A stretch of 64,000 nucleotides of DNA. Origin: JAJFHI01 sp050633705. GTDB taxonomy: Bacteria; Pseudomonadota; Alphaproteobacteria; Rhizobiales; Hyphomicrobiaceae. Shown in pieces: positions 52,297 through 62,284 of this stretch. Each line of letters opens with the position of its first letter. Position 1 is the first letter of the stretch. Under the pieces are notes generated by a model. The model was not told where the DNA came from. It did not search any database and saw only the letters and a list, made by a program, of their open reading frames with translations. The DNA lies in contig JBOEGZ010000001.1 of NCBI GenBank assembly GCA_050633705.1, positions 248,001-312,000 of the forward strand, in the 5' to 3' direction. A program made the translations under genes and the position numbers.

Positions 52297-53094
52297 ATGG
52301 CGAAGCAGGCGACAAAGAAAAAGACACCGGCAAAGTCAAAGCCAACGAAGGCTGCAAGCAGAAAACCTGCTGCCAAAAAGACGACAGCGTCTAAAAAGAG
52401 GCCGGCTGGCAAAACTCCTGCGACCAAGCCAAAGACGGGTGTGAAGAAAAAAACTGCTAAAATGCCGCCCAAAACCAAATCTCCTGCGGCAAAAAAAACC
52501 ACTGCAAAAAAGTCAGCCGTTCGCAAGTTGGACACGAATGTGTCTGAGAAGAGTTCGATCAAGAAAACTACAAAGCCAAATGCACAGTCTCAGGCGGTAA
52601 AAGAAAAGAAACCGATGTCTAAAGCGAAACCTGCTGCAGTTAAACCAACGCGTAAGCGCGCCAGCCGTGCCCGCTCTAAACCTGTCGTTCTTCCAGCTGG
52701 CTATCAGCCAAGCGATTCCGATGAATTTATGAACGATCTACAACGCGAATATTTCCGTCGAAAACTCGTTGACTGGAAAGAAGAGATCATCCGCCAGACG
52801 AAAGAAACTCTGGAAGAGCTCAACCAGGGTTCGCAACAACACGCTGACTTGGCGGATCGAGCGACTTCTGAAACCGATCGCGCCCTAGAATTGCGTGCAC
52901 GCGATCGTCAACGCAAGCTGGTCAACAAGATCAATGCAGCGCTGTCTCGCATTGACGATGGCAGTTACGGTTATTGCGAAGAAACAGGCGAACCAATTGG
53001 CCTTAAGCGGTTGGATGCGCGGCCAATCGCAACTTTGTCTCTTGAGGCGCAAGAACGTCACGAGCGCCGCGAACGAGTTTATCGCGAGGAATAA
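52297..53094 (+). CDS. dksA: DksA-type RNA polymerase-binding regulator with histone-H1-like N-terminal tail
   Basis: 265 residues. Residues 1-130 are a Lys/Ala/Pro/Thr-rich tail (KKTPAKSKPTKAA, AAKKTTAKKSAVRK) like histone H1 or bacterial H1-like proteins. Residues about 137-265 are DksA: the coiled coil (FMNDLQREYFRRKLVDWKEEI...), the tip with Asp184, Asp187 and Ala189 in DLADRA matching the E. coli DxxDxA motif, then the globular part YGYCEETGEPIGLKRLDARP. Only one zinc-finger Cys (227) remains, usual in alphaproteobacteria. It binds the RNA polymerase secondary channel with ppGpp; the tail may add DNA binding. Confidence 0.9.
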   Translation: MAKQATKKKTPAKSKPTKAASRKPAAKKTTASKKRPAGKTPATKPKTGVKKKTAKMPPKTKSPAAKKTTAKKSAVRKLDTNVSEKSSIKKTTKPNAQSQAVKEKKPMSKAKPAAVKPTRKRASRARSKPVVLPAGYQPSDSDEFMNDLQREYFRRKLVDWKEEIIRQTKETLEELNQGSQQHADLADRATSETDRALELRARDRQRKLVNKINAALSRIDDGSYGYCEETGEPIGLKRLDARPIATLSLEAQERHERRERVYREE

Positions 53095-53461
53095 CACCGC
53101 TGTTGGCGGCCTGCTCAGGGCAGGGCATACAATGTTGGTGTTGTTTATGTTGACGAAGTCGGAACCGGCTTGGGGCACCGTTTAAGCTGCTCGGTTACGG
53201 CGTTGCTGTTGGGCCTTCGTTCCGCTGGCCTTTGGCTGCCCCCAGCCTTCACTCCCCACTGTCTTTCGTGGCCCTGTCTTTGCGGCGATCACACGTCTTT
53301 CTCAATCATTGCAGTGGTTGACGGTCACCTCCTCACGAAATGGCCTGGGGTCATGGCTTGCAAAAATTCGTGCCAAACCGGGACCGATCTTAACTGGGTG
53401 TCAAGAATTTATCGTCAGGATACATCTGAATGAAGCGTTAGCGCATTAGGAGTATCTCGTG
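53095..53461. other. Gap between dksA and the small exported gene
   Basis: 367 nt with no convincing gene and no strong terminator directly after dksA. Confidence 0.4.
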
Positions 53462-53773
53462 ATGTTGGTTAAGTCCCAGTCGCAAAAACCAGGCTTTCGT
53501 CTTGGCTTCGACGTCTCTGCAGTTGCGTCGGTTTTGCTCGTGACAACGCTGGTCGGTCCATCATTGCTGTCTTCTTCAAGCAAGTCGGCATTGGCTGACC
53601 AAATGTCGAAAACGCTCTCTGCTTCGAATAACGTGACGACAGAAATTTATTCGACACTTACGACTGTGACGGAGACTGGTTTGCAAAAGCAAAACATTGG
53701 TCTTGTCTCGCACAATACCCAAGATTTCGACCTTCAAACAATTGAAATGTCGGCGTTTGCCGATATCGAATAG
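53462..53773 (+). CDS. Small exported protein, Thr/Ser-rich
   Basis: About 103 residues from the ATG at 53462; a GTG directly before it could also serve. AGGAG lies 10-11 nt upstream. The N-terminal hydrophobic segment (VSAVASVLLVTTLVGPSLLSSSSKSALA) looks like a signal peptide with a possible cut after ALA. The mature part is rich in Thr and Ser with an acidic end (DLQTIEMSAFADIE) and has no Cys. Unrecognised. It lies alone between dksA and the MscS gene. Confidence 0.55.
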   Translation: MLVKSQSQKPGFRLGFDVSAVASVLLVTTLVGPSLLSSSSKSALADQMSKTLSASNNVTTEIYSTLTTVTETGLQKQNIGLVSHNTQDFDLQTIEMSAFADIE

Positions 53774-53869
53774 AGGCGCTTTCAATACTTGTCCCGGCAA
53801 GTAGTTAACTGCGCTGGGGAGGTCTGCCACCTGTTTGTCGCTTACATCGATCAGATAGATGTGTCGGTG

Positions 53870-56716
53870 TTATTCATCATCAGGCTCATGCGGAGCGTTA
53901 TGTGGTGGCGCGTAACCTGTTGGTGGTTTGGGTGTCGGAGCAGATTCATTTTTAGCCGCTGGGGCACCTGTCGTGTCGGCGTTGGTCTGTTTTGCCCGAT
54001 TGGCAATGGCTTGGGCCAACATTTGTTTGACGCCGTCTAAATCGCGCAAGTGAATATCTTGCTGGGGATAGGGAATTTCAATACCAGCCTCGCGGAACGC
54101 TATCACGATTTGCGTTCTCAGTTCGGTTTTGGCTGAAAGACCATTGTTGATGTCTGAAACATAGACCCGCATTGTAAAGTCCAAGGAACTGGCACCAAGT
54201 TCATCGAATGAAACGCTTGGAGCCGGATATGGCATAATGAGGTCACAGTCATTGGCAATTTTCTCAAGAATTTGGCGCACGAGCACAGGATCTGAATCGT
54301 AAGCAACCCCAACAGGGATGAGCAGTCGGCCCATTGCGTTTTGATGGGTCAAGTTCGTAACAGAGCCAGTAATCAGCTCGGCGTTTGGAACAATCACGCT
54401 GGCCCGATCGAAAGTCTCGATTTCAGTTGAACGAACAGAGATACGGCGTACATGCCCACGTTGTCCGCCGCTAACTTCGATCATGTCTCCCACTTTAATT
54501 GGACGTTCGACGAGTAGGATGAGCCCTGAGACAAAATTGTTTACGATCGATTGTAGGCCAAAGCCGATGCCGACCGATAAGGCGCCAGCGACAATCGCAA
54601 GGTTGGTGATATCAAGTCCACCATAGGAAATGGCAACCAAGCTGGCGATGGCAAAACCAAGATAGCCAACACCTGTGCGCACAGAATTTGTCAGACCGCG
54701 GTCGGCGCCGTTGTTCGCCGACATGCGTTTGGCCAACCAACGTTGCAACAAACGCGTTAAAAACATGACCCCGGCAAACAGCGCGATCGCGATCGCTATT
54801 TGTGAAAGAGAAATTCGTACCCCACCGACCTCGAAGCCAAACAACAAGCTGCGACCGTGGTTTTGGATTTCGCCGATGGAAAAGCCCAGTGAGACCGCCA
54901 CCATCGGGATCGCCACCAGTGCCAACACGACATTCATAAGTGTCGATAGGGCGTAACTGAGCTGCGGGTGATAATCTGATTTGATGCCAAGGGCACGCGC
55001 AACGAAACGGACAGGAACAGAAGCGTCTTCATCGTCTTCGCCTTGTGAAATGGCTCTGATGGCAAGATACAAGAGGGCGATGAGAACGATCGTCGTTCCA
55101 GTGAGTACCATTTGTCCGGCGACAAAACGACCAAGCGCGATGTAGCCCAACAGCGAGGCAACGACGACGACGATAGCCACAATGATAAGAGGGATCTTGA
55201 GGATGCGCGGATAGGCGAGCGATACGGTGTCTTCGCCTGTCTGGCTGGCCGGTGTAAAACGCGTGCGAACGATCGCGAACAGGAGCGCGCTAAAGCCAAG
55301 GCTTGCGACGAAAGCTTCGGCAATGCTGACAGGTAACGGCAAGAACAGCATGCGAATGCCTTCTCGCAAGACCATGTCGATAGCATATAGTCCGGCAATA
55401 CCCTTTATCACCCAAGCCGTCCGTCTTGCCGCCGGTGTCGAGATGTCAATCAGCCGCCAGGCTTGTCGGTTTGGCTGCAGGTAGGCATTGGCCAGAGCGG
55501 CTGCGACGGCGTAGATAAGAACGCCAAGATAGACCTGCTTGACGAATGGCGCGCTGCGTTCGTCGAAAAGCCCCATCATGTGAAAGACGAAATAAAGGAC
55601 GCTGGCGGTTGAAACTGCCGGCAAAGCCATTGCAGCAGTTGCCCAGCCAGCCGTTGCGGCTCGCGTTAAAAACGAATGCGAAACGTCAGGGTCGACAGGG
55701 AGTTTCGATATCAAAGTTGCACGTATGATATTGCGCAAAGCAAAGAAAATCACGATGGCGAATGCCAGTAGCGTAAAAATCCAGCCCAATGAACCGTTGT
55801 GAGTTTGCCACCAAGAACTGACAATGAATTGGATTTGATCAAAGGCGCGTGGCAGGGCTAAAAACACGTCTTTCCAAGTGCTGGGCAGCAACGGCGAGGA
55901 TGTGCGCTGAAACAGATTCTTTGTGAATATGTTTTGGCGATGGGTCTGGACCTGTCCTCTCAGTTGCGTGGCACGCGCACGACCAAGCTCGGCTTGTTTG
56001 ATCGCGCTTGTCAGCGACGAATTCAGTGAATTTAGGTGTTCGCGCTCAAGTGCAATTTCCGGCGCGTCCTCCGGGATGTCCTTGCCATCCGGCGCCGGAC
56101 CTAACTTTGCGATCTGCTCTTTGATATCTAGCAAAGTCGGCTGCAATTCTTTGACAGCCGTTTCAGCCTTGAAAATAGCGTCGTCAATTTGTGGCCGCAG
56201 GGCGACCAAAGCGTCATCGCGAAATTTGAGCCGATCAACTTTCTCAATCAGCTCTTCGATTTCGCTGGTCAGTTTTGCAACAGGATCAATTTGTTTTTGA
56301 AGGCTGTCAGGCAATTTGGGTTTGAGAAGTTTGTCATTTGCCTGTGTTTGAGATTGGTTGTCGCTTGCAAGTGGTTGCGGCTCCAGGACTTCAGTGCGCG
56401 CGCCTGCGGGTGCTTGTTTGACGATGTCAGAGGATTGCGGCTCTTGCTTTACTGGTTCAGAGCCGGTCTGTGTCGCAGGTGGTGGATTGGTGCCGCTTTG
56501 GTCACTCTGCTGGGCAAACACGCGGCCTGGCGAGAGTTTTGAGGGTGGATCTCGATTTTCAATTGAGCTTGTATCTTGGCCGGACAGATTGGTGAGGGAG
56601 GGCCAATCCTTGGCAAACTCGAAGCGTGTTTGTGCGCCAACGTTTGAGCTTAGTGCTGCGACAAAACACAACGCCAATGCAAGCAGATGATTGATATTTC
56701 GTGACCTCAATACCAT
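53870..56716 (-). CDS. Large mechanosensitive channel, MscS family (MscK/YjeP-like)
   Basis: 948 residues. A signal peptide (LLALALCFVAALSSNVGAQ) is followed by a large periplasmic domain with coiled-coil segments (VAKLTSEIEELIEKVDRLKFRD, REHLNSLNSSLTSAIKQ). About ten TM helices lie between residues 300 and 700. The MscS core is near residue 715: AIVAGALSVGIGFGLQSIVNNFVSGLILLV in two parts, with the Gly/Ala-packed pore helix and RPIKVGDMIEV. The cytoplasmic cage ends in a Pro/Ala-rich acidic tail. It likely releases solutes on hypo-osmotic shock and complements the osmoregulated glucan genes 9 kb away. Confidence 0.92.
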   Translation of the reverse strand: MVLRSRNINHLLALALCFVAALSSNVGAQTRFEFAKDWPSLTNLSGQDTSSIENRDPPSKLSPGRVFAQQSDQSGTNPPPATQTGSEPVKQEPQSSDIVKQAPAGARTEVLEPQPLASDNQSQTQANDKLLKPKLPDSLQKQIDPVAKLTSEIEELIEKVDRLKFRDDALVALRPQIDDAIFKAETAVKELQPTLLDIKEQIAKLGPAPDGKDIPEDAPEIALEREHLNSLNSSLTSAIKQAELGRARATQLRGQVQTHRQNIFTKNLFQRTSSPLLPSTWKDVFLALPRAFDQIQFIVSSWWQTHNGSLGWIFTLLAFAIVIFFALRNIIRATLISKLPVDPDVSHSFLTRAATAGWATAAMALPAVSTASVLYFVFHMMGLFDERSAPFVKQVYLGVLIYAVAAALANAYLQPNRQAWRLIDISTPAARRTAWVIKGIAGLYAIDMVLREGIRMLFLPLPVSIAEAFVASLGFSALLFAIVRTRFTPASQTGEDTVSLAYPRILKIPLIIVAIVVVVASLLGYIALGRFVAGQMVLTGTTIVLIALLYLAIRAISQGEDDEDASVPVRFVARALGIKSDYHPQLSYALSTLMNVVLALVAIPMVAVSLGFSIGEIQNHGRSLLFGFEVGGVRISLSQIAIAIALFAGVMFLTRLLQRWLAKRMSANNGADRGLTNSVRTGVGYLGFAIASLVAISYGGLDITNLAIVAGALSVGIGFGLQSIVNNFVSGLILLVERPIKVGDMIEVSGGQRGHVRRISVRSTEIETFDRASVIVPNAELITGSVTNLTHQNAMGRLLIPVGVAYDSDPVLVRQILEKIANDCDLIMPYPAPSVSFDELGASSLDFTMRVYVSDINNGLSAKTELRTQIVIAFREAGIEIPYPQQDIHLRDLDGVKQMLAQAIANRAKQTNADTTGAPAAKNESAPTPKPPTGYAPPHNAPHEPDDE

Positions 56717-56921
56717 GCGATATGTTCATTTCCGTAAGGATGTCTGACATCAGGTCAGCAACAGCGAGTAAGAAAAACGAGTAGGGTCTGTTTGTGTTCA
56801 CGATCCAATTTAAACGCGACAATCTTCGCATATGATATGTGACAATTCCGGCCGTAGACCGGCTATACCCACTAAAATTATAAGAACAAATTGGCGATAG
56901 GCAGCGACAGCCAGGCTTTGA

Positions 56922-57284
56922 TCAACTCTCTGAAGGGGTGACTTGTCCCAAAGTGCGCGCTTGGCGGGAGAATACAGCCTTAGGAGGTTCACTCACACCA
57001 TTTGCTTTGGTTTTTTTCTCACCAATACCTGTTTCTATGACCACATCAACGGGCCCGCCCGTCATGATAAGGTGTTCAACGTCGTCACGCCGGATCATGA
57101 CAAGACGGCGACGGCCATCAACGTTTGCTTGGGCGACAACCTCCAGTCGGCGTTCGGTTTTTCCACCGAAAAATGGCGCAGTTGCTGCTTCCCCATTGAG
57201 TAGCGGGAGACCAAACTTCCAAGCGGCATATCCCAAAGCCACCAAAACAATCAAAAGCATTGAGTAAAACAAATTTGTCCCCAT
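56922..57284 (-). CDS. FliO/MopB-like membrane protein
   Basis: 120 residues: one N-terminal TM (LFYSMLLIVLVALGYAAWKFGLPLL) and a small cytoplasmic domain RRLEVVAQANVDGRRRLVMIRRDDVEHLIMTGGPVDVVIETGI. The latter matches the FliO/MopB pattern of flagellar export assembly proteins. No other flagellar gene is nearby. It is divergent from cckA. It may be a moonlighting FliO-domain protein unrelated to flagella. Confidence 0.72.
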   Translation of the reverse strand: MGTNLFYSMLLIVLVALGYAAWKFGLPLLNGEAATAPFFGGKTERRLEVVAQANVDGRRRLVMIRRDDVEHLIMTGGPVDVVIETGIGEKKTKANGVSEPPKAVFSRQARTLGQVTPSES

Positions 57285-57673
57285 TCATTGTGATCGCCGT
57301 CACGGAGCGTGAATTTTCGGACGTGCACATACATGCAGTAAATGACCGGACTTGCCCAATGTGATCATGGGCCCGATTTGGCACGCAATTTAAGTGAAAA
57401 ATTCAGAAAATCAGAGGGTTTCCCCCGAAAATTGTGTTGATGACGCAAGGGACCTTCAAACGAGGTGTGGATATTCATCCGATCTTAACCGCGATCGTTA
57501 AAGAGTAAGGCATCGACAGCGCACCTGCTGGGCTGTCGTGTGGCCCTCGGGTTCTATGCCAGGCCACATTGCCCCGTGATGCGTCAATGCGTTTAAAAGT
57601 TGAGTACCAAATGCCCCTATTGGCTGCCTTTACCGCCGTTCTTGCCCCCCAGAATCAGATAGCGTCCAACGCC
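57285..57673. other. Divergent region upstream of cckA
   Basis: About 390 nt between the FliO-like and cckA starts. It contains TTAA-N9-TTAA at 57485-57501, two nucleotides longer than a CtrA box. Part of it may be translated if cckA starts at 57569, 57587 or 57611. Confidence 0.4.
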
Positions 57674-60322
57674 ATGACTGAGCACGATGATTTTGTCGCG
57701 CCATCAGACGAGAGCGCTCGGCTGACAGGCTTACAAGAACGCCGTGGCATGATTGCGGTTGTTTCCGTAATGATGGCCGCAGTGGCAGTCATGCTGACTG
57801 TGGTTTCACAAGGTTTTGCCAATCAGATTTCGCTGATGGTTCTCGCATTGTTAGCGGTGCTTGGAATCTTCTTTGTCTTTGCACTGTTGGCGGGACATAT
57901 ACATATCGGCGAGCGTATGCCGGCTGCCCGATTTGCTTCGACGATTTCCGAGCATCTTGACGATGCCACCTTGGTCACCGGACGTAACGGTCAAATCATG
58001 TGGTCGAACGCGGCCTTTCGCGACTTGGTTCGGTCACGACCAGCGCCTAAAGCGGGTGGTGCGCGCTCAAAGAGCAGTATTTCTCTCAAAACTATTCTGG
58101 GCCATACGCCGGAAGCCGTTGAAGCCATGTATCGACTGTCGCGGGCGGCAGATGACGGAGCGTTTCATTGTGAGGAAATACGAGGCGCGGAATTTGTTCC
58201 AGAGTTTAATCGGGGCCTGAGGGGGAGCGGCGCCTCCCAACCATACCGATACGTTTATCGCGTCACCGTTCGCCCTTACGTTGACGGGGCACAAACAGCC
58301 GCAAAAACTGTAGAATACGGCACATTGGCGCAATGGACGATTGTCGATATTTCAGAACAACGTGCGCGCGAGCAAAATGCCATTGCTAATCTGACGTCTG
58401 AATTGCAGATGTATAATAGCCTTCCGATTGGTTCGTTGGCGATCAGGCGTGATGGCACGGTTGGCCACATCAATGCGACATTGAACACTTGGCTTGGGCA
58501 CAAAAGCACACCTGTAACTGTCGCAAAGCCTCAAGAGTTGTCAGATGTCATTACGCCAGAAGCCGCTGAGGTTTTGCTGCGCACGCTGGCTCAAGCCGAG
58601 GACCGACGCAACAAGGAGCCAGCCAAAAGCGATGAAACGATTGTCACAGAATTAGATTTGGTCGACGCCAAAGGGCGGGTTATGCCTGTTCGCGTCACTG
58701 GGAAATGGGACCAGGAAACATCGAACTACCTTTTGGCATTGGCAAAGCTCACTGGTGCTTCACAAGGTTTGGCCGACGGGACAAACACTGATGCTTCAGT
58801 CCAGCGCTTCTTCCAATCTGCACCATTTGGGATCGCAACCATCGATATCAATGATGGTGTTATCAACTCCAATACGGCGTTCACCCGTCTCATTCTTGAT
58901 GATGTTGAGGCAGGCGAACGGGATGGGTCCATTGTTGAATTACTGACCCGACACGTAGATCCAGATGTGCATGACGCCGTTAAAGCTGGATTGCAGCAGG
59001 TGAAGTCTGGATTTGGCAACGTGGCACCAATCGAAATTACCGTTGGGGAAGATCGTGCGCACACGCGCCGTGTCTACATGCAACCTTTGACGGCGCCACA
59101 AGGTTCGCCGGAAGCTGCAGTCCTCTACGTTGTTGATGTTACCGAGCATAAAGCTTTGGAAGAACAGTTTGCCCAAAGTCATAAGATGGAAGCTGTTGGT
59201 AAGTTAGCTGGCGGTATCGCTCATGACTTCAATAATGTTTTGACGGCCATCATCGGGTTTTCAGATTTGTTGCTGCAAACGCACCGTCCGACAGACCCGG
59301 CTCATAAAGACATTATGAACATCAAGCAAAGTGCCGATCGCGCGGCGGGACTTGTTGGAAAGTTGCTCGCGTTTTCTCGTCGCCAGACGTTCCAAACCGA
59401 AGTCATGCATCTTGGTGATAATATTGCCGACTGGGCGCAGTTCTTAAAGCGTTCGATAGGTGAGAAGATTGATCTTACGATTAAGTCGGACCGGGATTTG
59501 TGGTTGGTCAAAAGTGATAAAACACAAATCGAACAGGTGATCACAAACCTGTGCGTCAATGCACGTGATGCAATGCAAGATGGTGGCAAGCTGACGATCA
59601 ACACGCGAAACGTGCCAGAACGCGTGGCGCAGAAACTGTCTGACAAGGGTTTGCCAATTGGTGAGTATGTTTTGATTGAAGTGGCCGATACCGGTGTTGG
59701 TATTAGCGATGAATTACAGTCGAAAATTTTCGAACCATTCTTTACGACCAAAGATGTTGGCGAAGGGACGGGGCTGGGCCTGTCGACCGTTTACGGCATT
59801 GTTCGTCAAGCCGGTGGGTTCCTCATTCTAGATTCCGAACTTGGTCGTGGCACAACATTTCGTATCTACATGCCACGCTATGATGACATCGATTACGACC
59901 ATGCCTTAGAAACTGAAAAGAAGAAAAAGAAAAAAGAACGTCCACGTGATCTCACCGGGACGGGCCGTGTGTTGTTGGTTGAAGACGAAGACATCGTGCG
60001 CCAGTTTGCGGTTCGCGCATTGAAACGTCAGGGTTACGAAGTTCTTGAAGCTGGTTCCGGTGTCGAAGCCCTTGAGGTTATGAGACAGCAGGATGGCAAG
60101 GTCGATATCGTTGTTTCGGATGTTGTTATGCCGGAGATGGATGGTCCGACGTTGTTGAAAGAGCTGCGCAAGAAAAATCCGGATTTGAAGATTATCTTTG
60201 TATCTGGTTATCCCAATGAGGCCTTCCAGGAGGCCTTGGGTCAGGAAAAATTTGGCTTCTTGCCGAAACCATTTTCACTTCCGGCACTGGCCGCCAAAGT
60301 CAAAGAAGAATTGGCAGCTTAA
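57674..60322 (+). CDS. cckA: Cell-cycle hybrid histidine kinase CckA
   Basis: Bifunctional kinase/phosphatase feeding the ChpT-CtrA/CpdR relay. Numbering from the earliest start (57569, 917 residues): two TM at 61-80 and 86-109; PAS regions about 121-262, 275-395 and 405-525; HisKA with phospho-His552 in GGIAHDFNNVLTAIIGFSDLL; ATPase N-box NLCVNARDAM, G1 DTGVG, F-box EPFFTTK and G2 GEGTGLGLS. A Lys-rich linker (EKKKKKKERP) is followed by a receiver domain with VEDED and phospho-Asp851 in VVSDVVMPEMDG. The domain order and size match alphaproteobacterial CckA. The start chosen (MTEHDDFV) is uncertain; earlier in-frame starts lack ribosome-binding sites too. Confidence 0.92.
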   Translation: MTEHDDFVAPSDESARLTGLQERRGMIAVVSVMMAAVAVMLTVVSQGFANQISLMVLALLAVLGIFFVFALLAGHIHIGERMPAARFASTISEHLDDATLVTGRNGQIMWSNAAFRDLVRSRPAPKAGGARSKSSISLKTILGHTPEAVEAMYRLSRAADDGAFHCEEIRGAEFVPEFNRGLRGSGASQPYRYVYRVTVRPYVDGAQTAAKTVEYGTLAQWTIVDISEQRAREQNAIANLTSELQMYNSLPIGSLAIRRDGTVGHINATLNTWLGHKSTPVTVAKPQELSDVITPEAAEVLLRTLAQAEDRRNKEPAKSDETIVTELDLVDAKGRVMPVRVTGKWDQETSNYLLALAKLTGASQGLADGTNTDASVQRFFQSAPFGIATIDINDGVINSNTAFTRLILDDVEAGERDGSIVELLTRHVDPDVHDAVKAGLQQVKSGFGNVAPIEITVGEDRAHTRRVYMQPLTAPQGSPEAAVLYVVDVTEHKALEEQFAQSHKMEAVGKLAGGIAHDFNNVLTAIIGFSDLLLQTHRPTDPAHKDIMNIKQSADRAAGLVGKLLAFSRRQTFQTEVMHLGDNIADWAQFLKRSIGEKIDLTIKSDRDLWLVKSDKTQIEQVITNLCVNARDAMQDGGKLTINTRNVPERVAQKLSDKGLPIGEYVLIEVADTGVGISDELQSKIFEPFFTTKDVGEGTGLGLSTVYGIVRQAGGFLILDSELGRGTTFRIYMPRYDDIDYDHALETEKKKKKKERPRDLTGTGRVLLVEDEDIVRQFAVRALKRQGYEVLEAGSGVEALEVMRQQDGKVDIVVSDVVMPEMDGPTLLKELRKKNPDLKIIFVSGYPNEAFQEALGQEKFGFLPKPFSLPALAAKVKEELAA

Positions 60323-60560
60323 GAGTGTTTAGGACCGGTCGCCAATTCGAGCGATAAGTCCAGCGCCTTGCATGATGCCTTGGCTGTACGGCAGATACAT
60401 TGACATATGCCCAATTGTAAAAAGATTCAGAATTTCAGAATTGATTATCCGGAATCACATGCTTTCAAGAGTTTATTAAAGGTAAGGCTTTGCGGCACAC
60501 GATATGCTATGACCTTCTCAATTGTTTGATCGTGTCGGATTGATTGATCAGGAGAAGGCC

Positions 60561-62096
60561 ATGTGGTCGTTGGACGGATTTTATCTCAGTGCATTGGGCG
60601 TGTTGGCGACGATTTTCGTTTTTATCATCGCGGCGGCGGTGTTGGCATTGTTGATCATGTTCGTCATCGATGCCATGCAGACCAAAGATGCCGTTCGCCA
60701 CAACTATCCTGTGTTGGGACGTTTTCGGTATTTGTTCTCGACGCTGGGCGAATTCTTTCGACAATACTTTTTTGCAATGGACCGCGAAGAAATGCCCTTC
60801 AACCGCGCTGAGCGAGATTGGGTCTATAAATCGTCTGCTGGGAAAGACAACACAATTGCCTTCGGTTCGACGCAGAATCTTGGACCGGTTGGCACCGCGA
60901 TTTTTGTCAATTGTGCCTATCCGAAACTTGAATCAGACGCCCACAAACCGCCGCCCATACAGATTGGTCCGTACTGCAAAAAGCCATATGAAACCGATAG
61001 TATCATTCATATTTCTGGCATGAGTTATGGAGCTATTTCCAAGCCCGCAGTTCGCGCCTTATCAAGGGGTGCAAAAGCTGCAAACTGTTGGATGAACACG
61101 GGCGAGGGAGGGCTTTCGCCTTATCATTTGGAAGGCGGATGCGATATCGTATTCCAAATTGGAACCGCCAAGTACGGTGTGCGCGATCAGGCAGGTCAGC
61201 TTTCGGACAGCAAACTGCGAGAGATTGCCGCTCATGACAACGTGCGCATGTTTGAAATAAAAATGAGCCAAGGTGCCAAGCCTGGCAAAGGCGGTATACT
61301 TCCTGGTGCAAAGGTGAACGCGGAAATTGCCAACATTCGCGGTATTCCAATGAACCAGGATTCGATCTCACCCAATCGCCACCCCGAAATTGATAACAAC
61401 GTACAACTGCTCGACTATATTGCGCGGATTCGTGAAGTGACCGGCAAGCCGACCGGTTTTAAATGTGTGCTCGGTGCGTACGGCTGGTTAGACAACTTGT
61501 GTTTAGAGATTAAACGGCGTGGTATAGAATCTGCGCCCGACTTTATTACACTGGACAGTGGCGATGGTGGGACCGGGGCTGCGCCAATGCCATTGATGGA
61601 CAATGTCGGTTTGCCAATTAAGCATTCGTTGCCGATGGTCGTTGATATTCTTTTGCGTCACGGCTTGCGTGGCCGCATAAAAATTATCGCGTCTGGCAAA
61701 CTCATCACACCAGCCGAGGTTGCGTGGGCTTATTGTGCTGGTGCCGATTTTGTTGCCTCCGCGCGCGGCTTTATGTTTGCACTCGGCTGCATTCAGGCTT
61801 TGAAGTGCAACAAAAATACCTGCCCAACCGGGATCACGACGCACAACAAGCGCCTGCAACGCGGCTTAGATCCAACCGACAAGGCTGAGCGGGTGAAGCA
61901 ATTCGTCAAAAAAATTCACCATGGTGTCGGTTTGATTGCCCATTCGTGTGGGGTCAGTAATCCGCGAGAACTGCGCCGCTATCACGTGCGCCTGGTTCAA
62001 GCCAATGGCAGCTCTGAACCCATGGATGTCGTCTATCCCTACCCGGACAGTATTGGCGACACAACGGCCGTTGCAAGCCACGCCGTTCCATCATAA
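60561..62096 (+). CDS. Membrane-anchored FMN-binding glutamate synthase-like protein
   Basis: 511 residues from the ATG at 60561 (AGGAG 6 nt upstream). An N-terminal TM segment (LGVLATIFVFIIAAAVLALLIMFVID) is followed by the FMN domain of glutamate synthases. It shows ISGMSYGAISKPAVRALSRGA, WMNTGEGGLSPYH, QGAKPGKGGILPG, DSGDGGTGAAPMPLMDNVGLP and the iron-sulfur region ALGCIQALKCNKNTCPTGI with three Cys for a 3Fe-4S cluster. The glutaminase domain is absent, so ammonia or another donor would be needed. The actual reaction is unknown for this subgroup. Confidence 0.88.
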   Translation: MWSLDGFYLSALGVLATIFVFIIAAAVLALLIMFVIDAMQTKDAVRHNYPVLGRFRYLFSTLGEFFRQYFFAMDREEMPFNRAERDWVYKSSAGKDNTIAFGSTQNLGPVGTAIFVNCAYPKLESDAHKPPPIQIGPYCKKPYETDSIIHISGMSYGAISKPAVRALSRGAKAANCWMNTGEGGLSPYHLEGGCDIVFQIGTAKYGVRDQAGQLSDSKLREIAAHDNVRMFEIKMSQGAKPGKGGILPGAKVNAEIANIRGIPMNQDSISPNRHPEIDNNVQLLDYIARIREVTGKPTGFKCVLGAYGWLDNLCLEIKRRGIESAPDFITLDSGDGGTGAAPMPLMDNVGLPIKHSLPMVVDILLRHGLRGRIKIIASGKLITPAEVAWAYCAGADFVASARGFMFALGCIQALKCNKNTCPTGITTHNKRLQRGLDPTDKAERVKQFVKKIHHGVGLIAHSCGVSNPRELRRYHVRLVQANGSSEPMDVVYPYPDSIGDTTAVASHAVPS

Positions 62097-62284
62097 TTGC
62101 CTGATGCTAGCTCCAAATCCGGCGCGTTAGCTCATCTGCCCGTCTCGAAACTTAAGTCTCGATGGGACTTGACGGGTTGCCGCCGCTGGAGGTCACGCTT
62201 ATTGATGGTTGCCACATTGTGCTGGTCCAATATGGACCTGTGCCACGTAACGACTGACATAAGTTTTATCAAGGAAGACCATAG

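Noticed and set aside
57485..57501. TTAA...TTAA before cckA as a CtrA site
   Set aside because: The spacing is 9 nt instead of 7; at best two half-sites.
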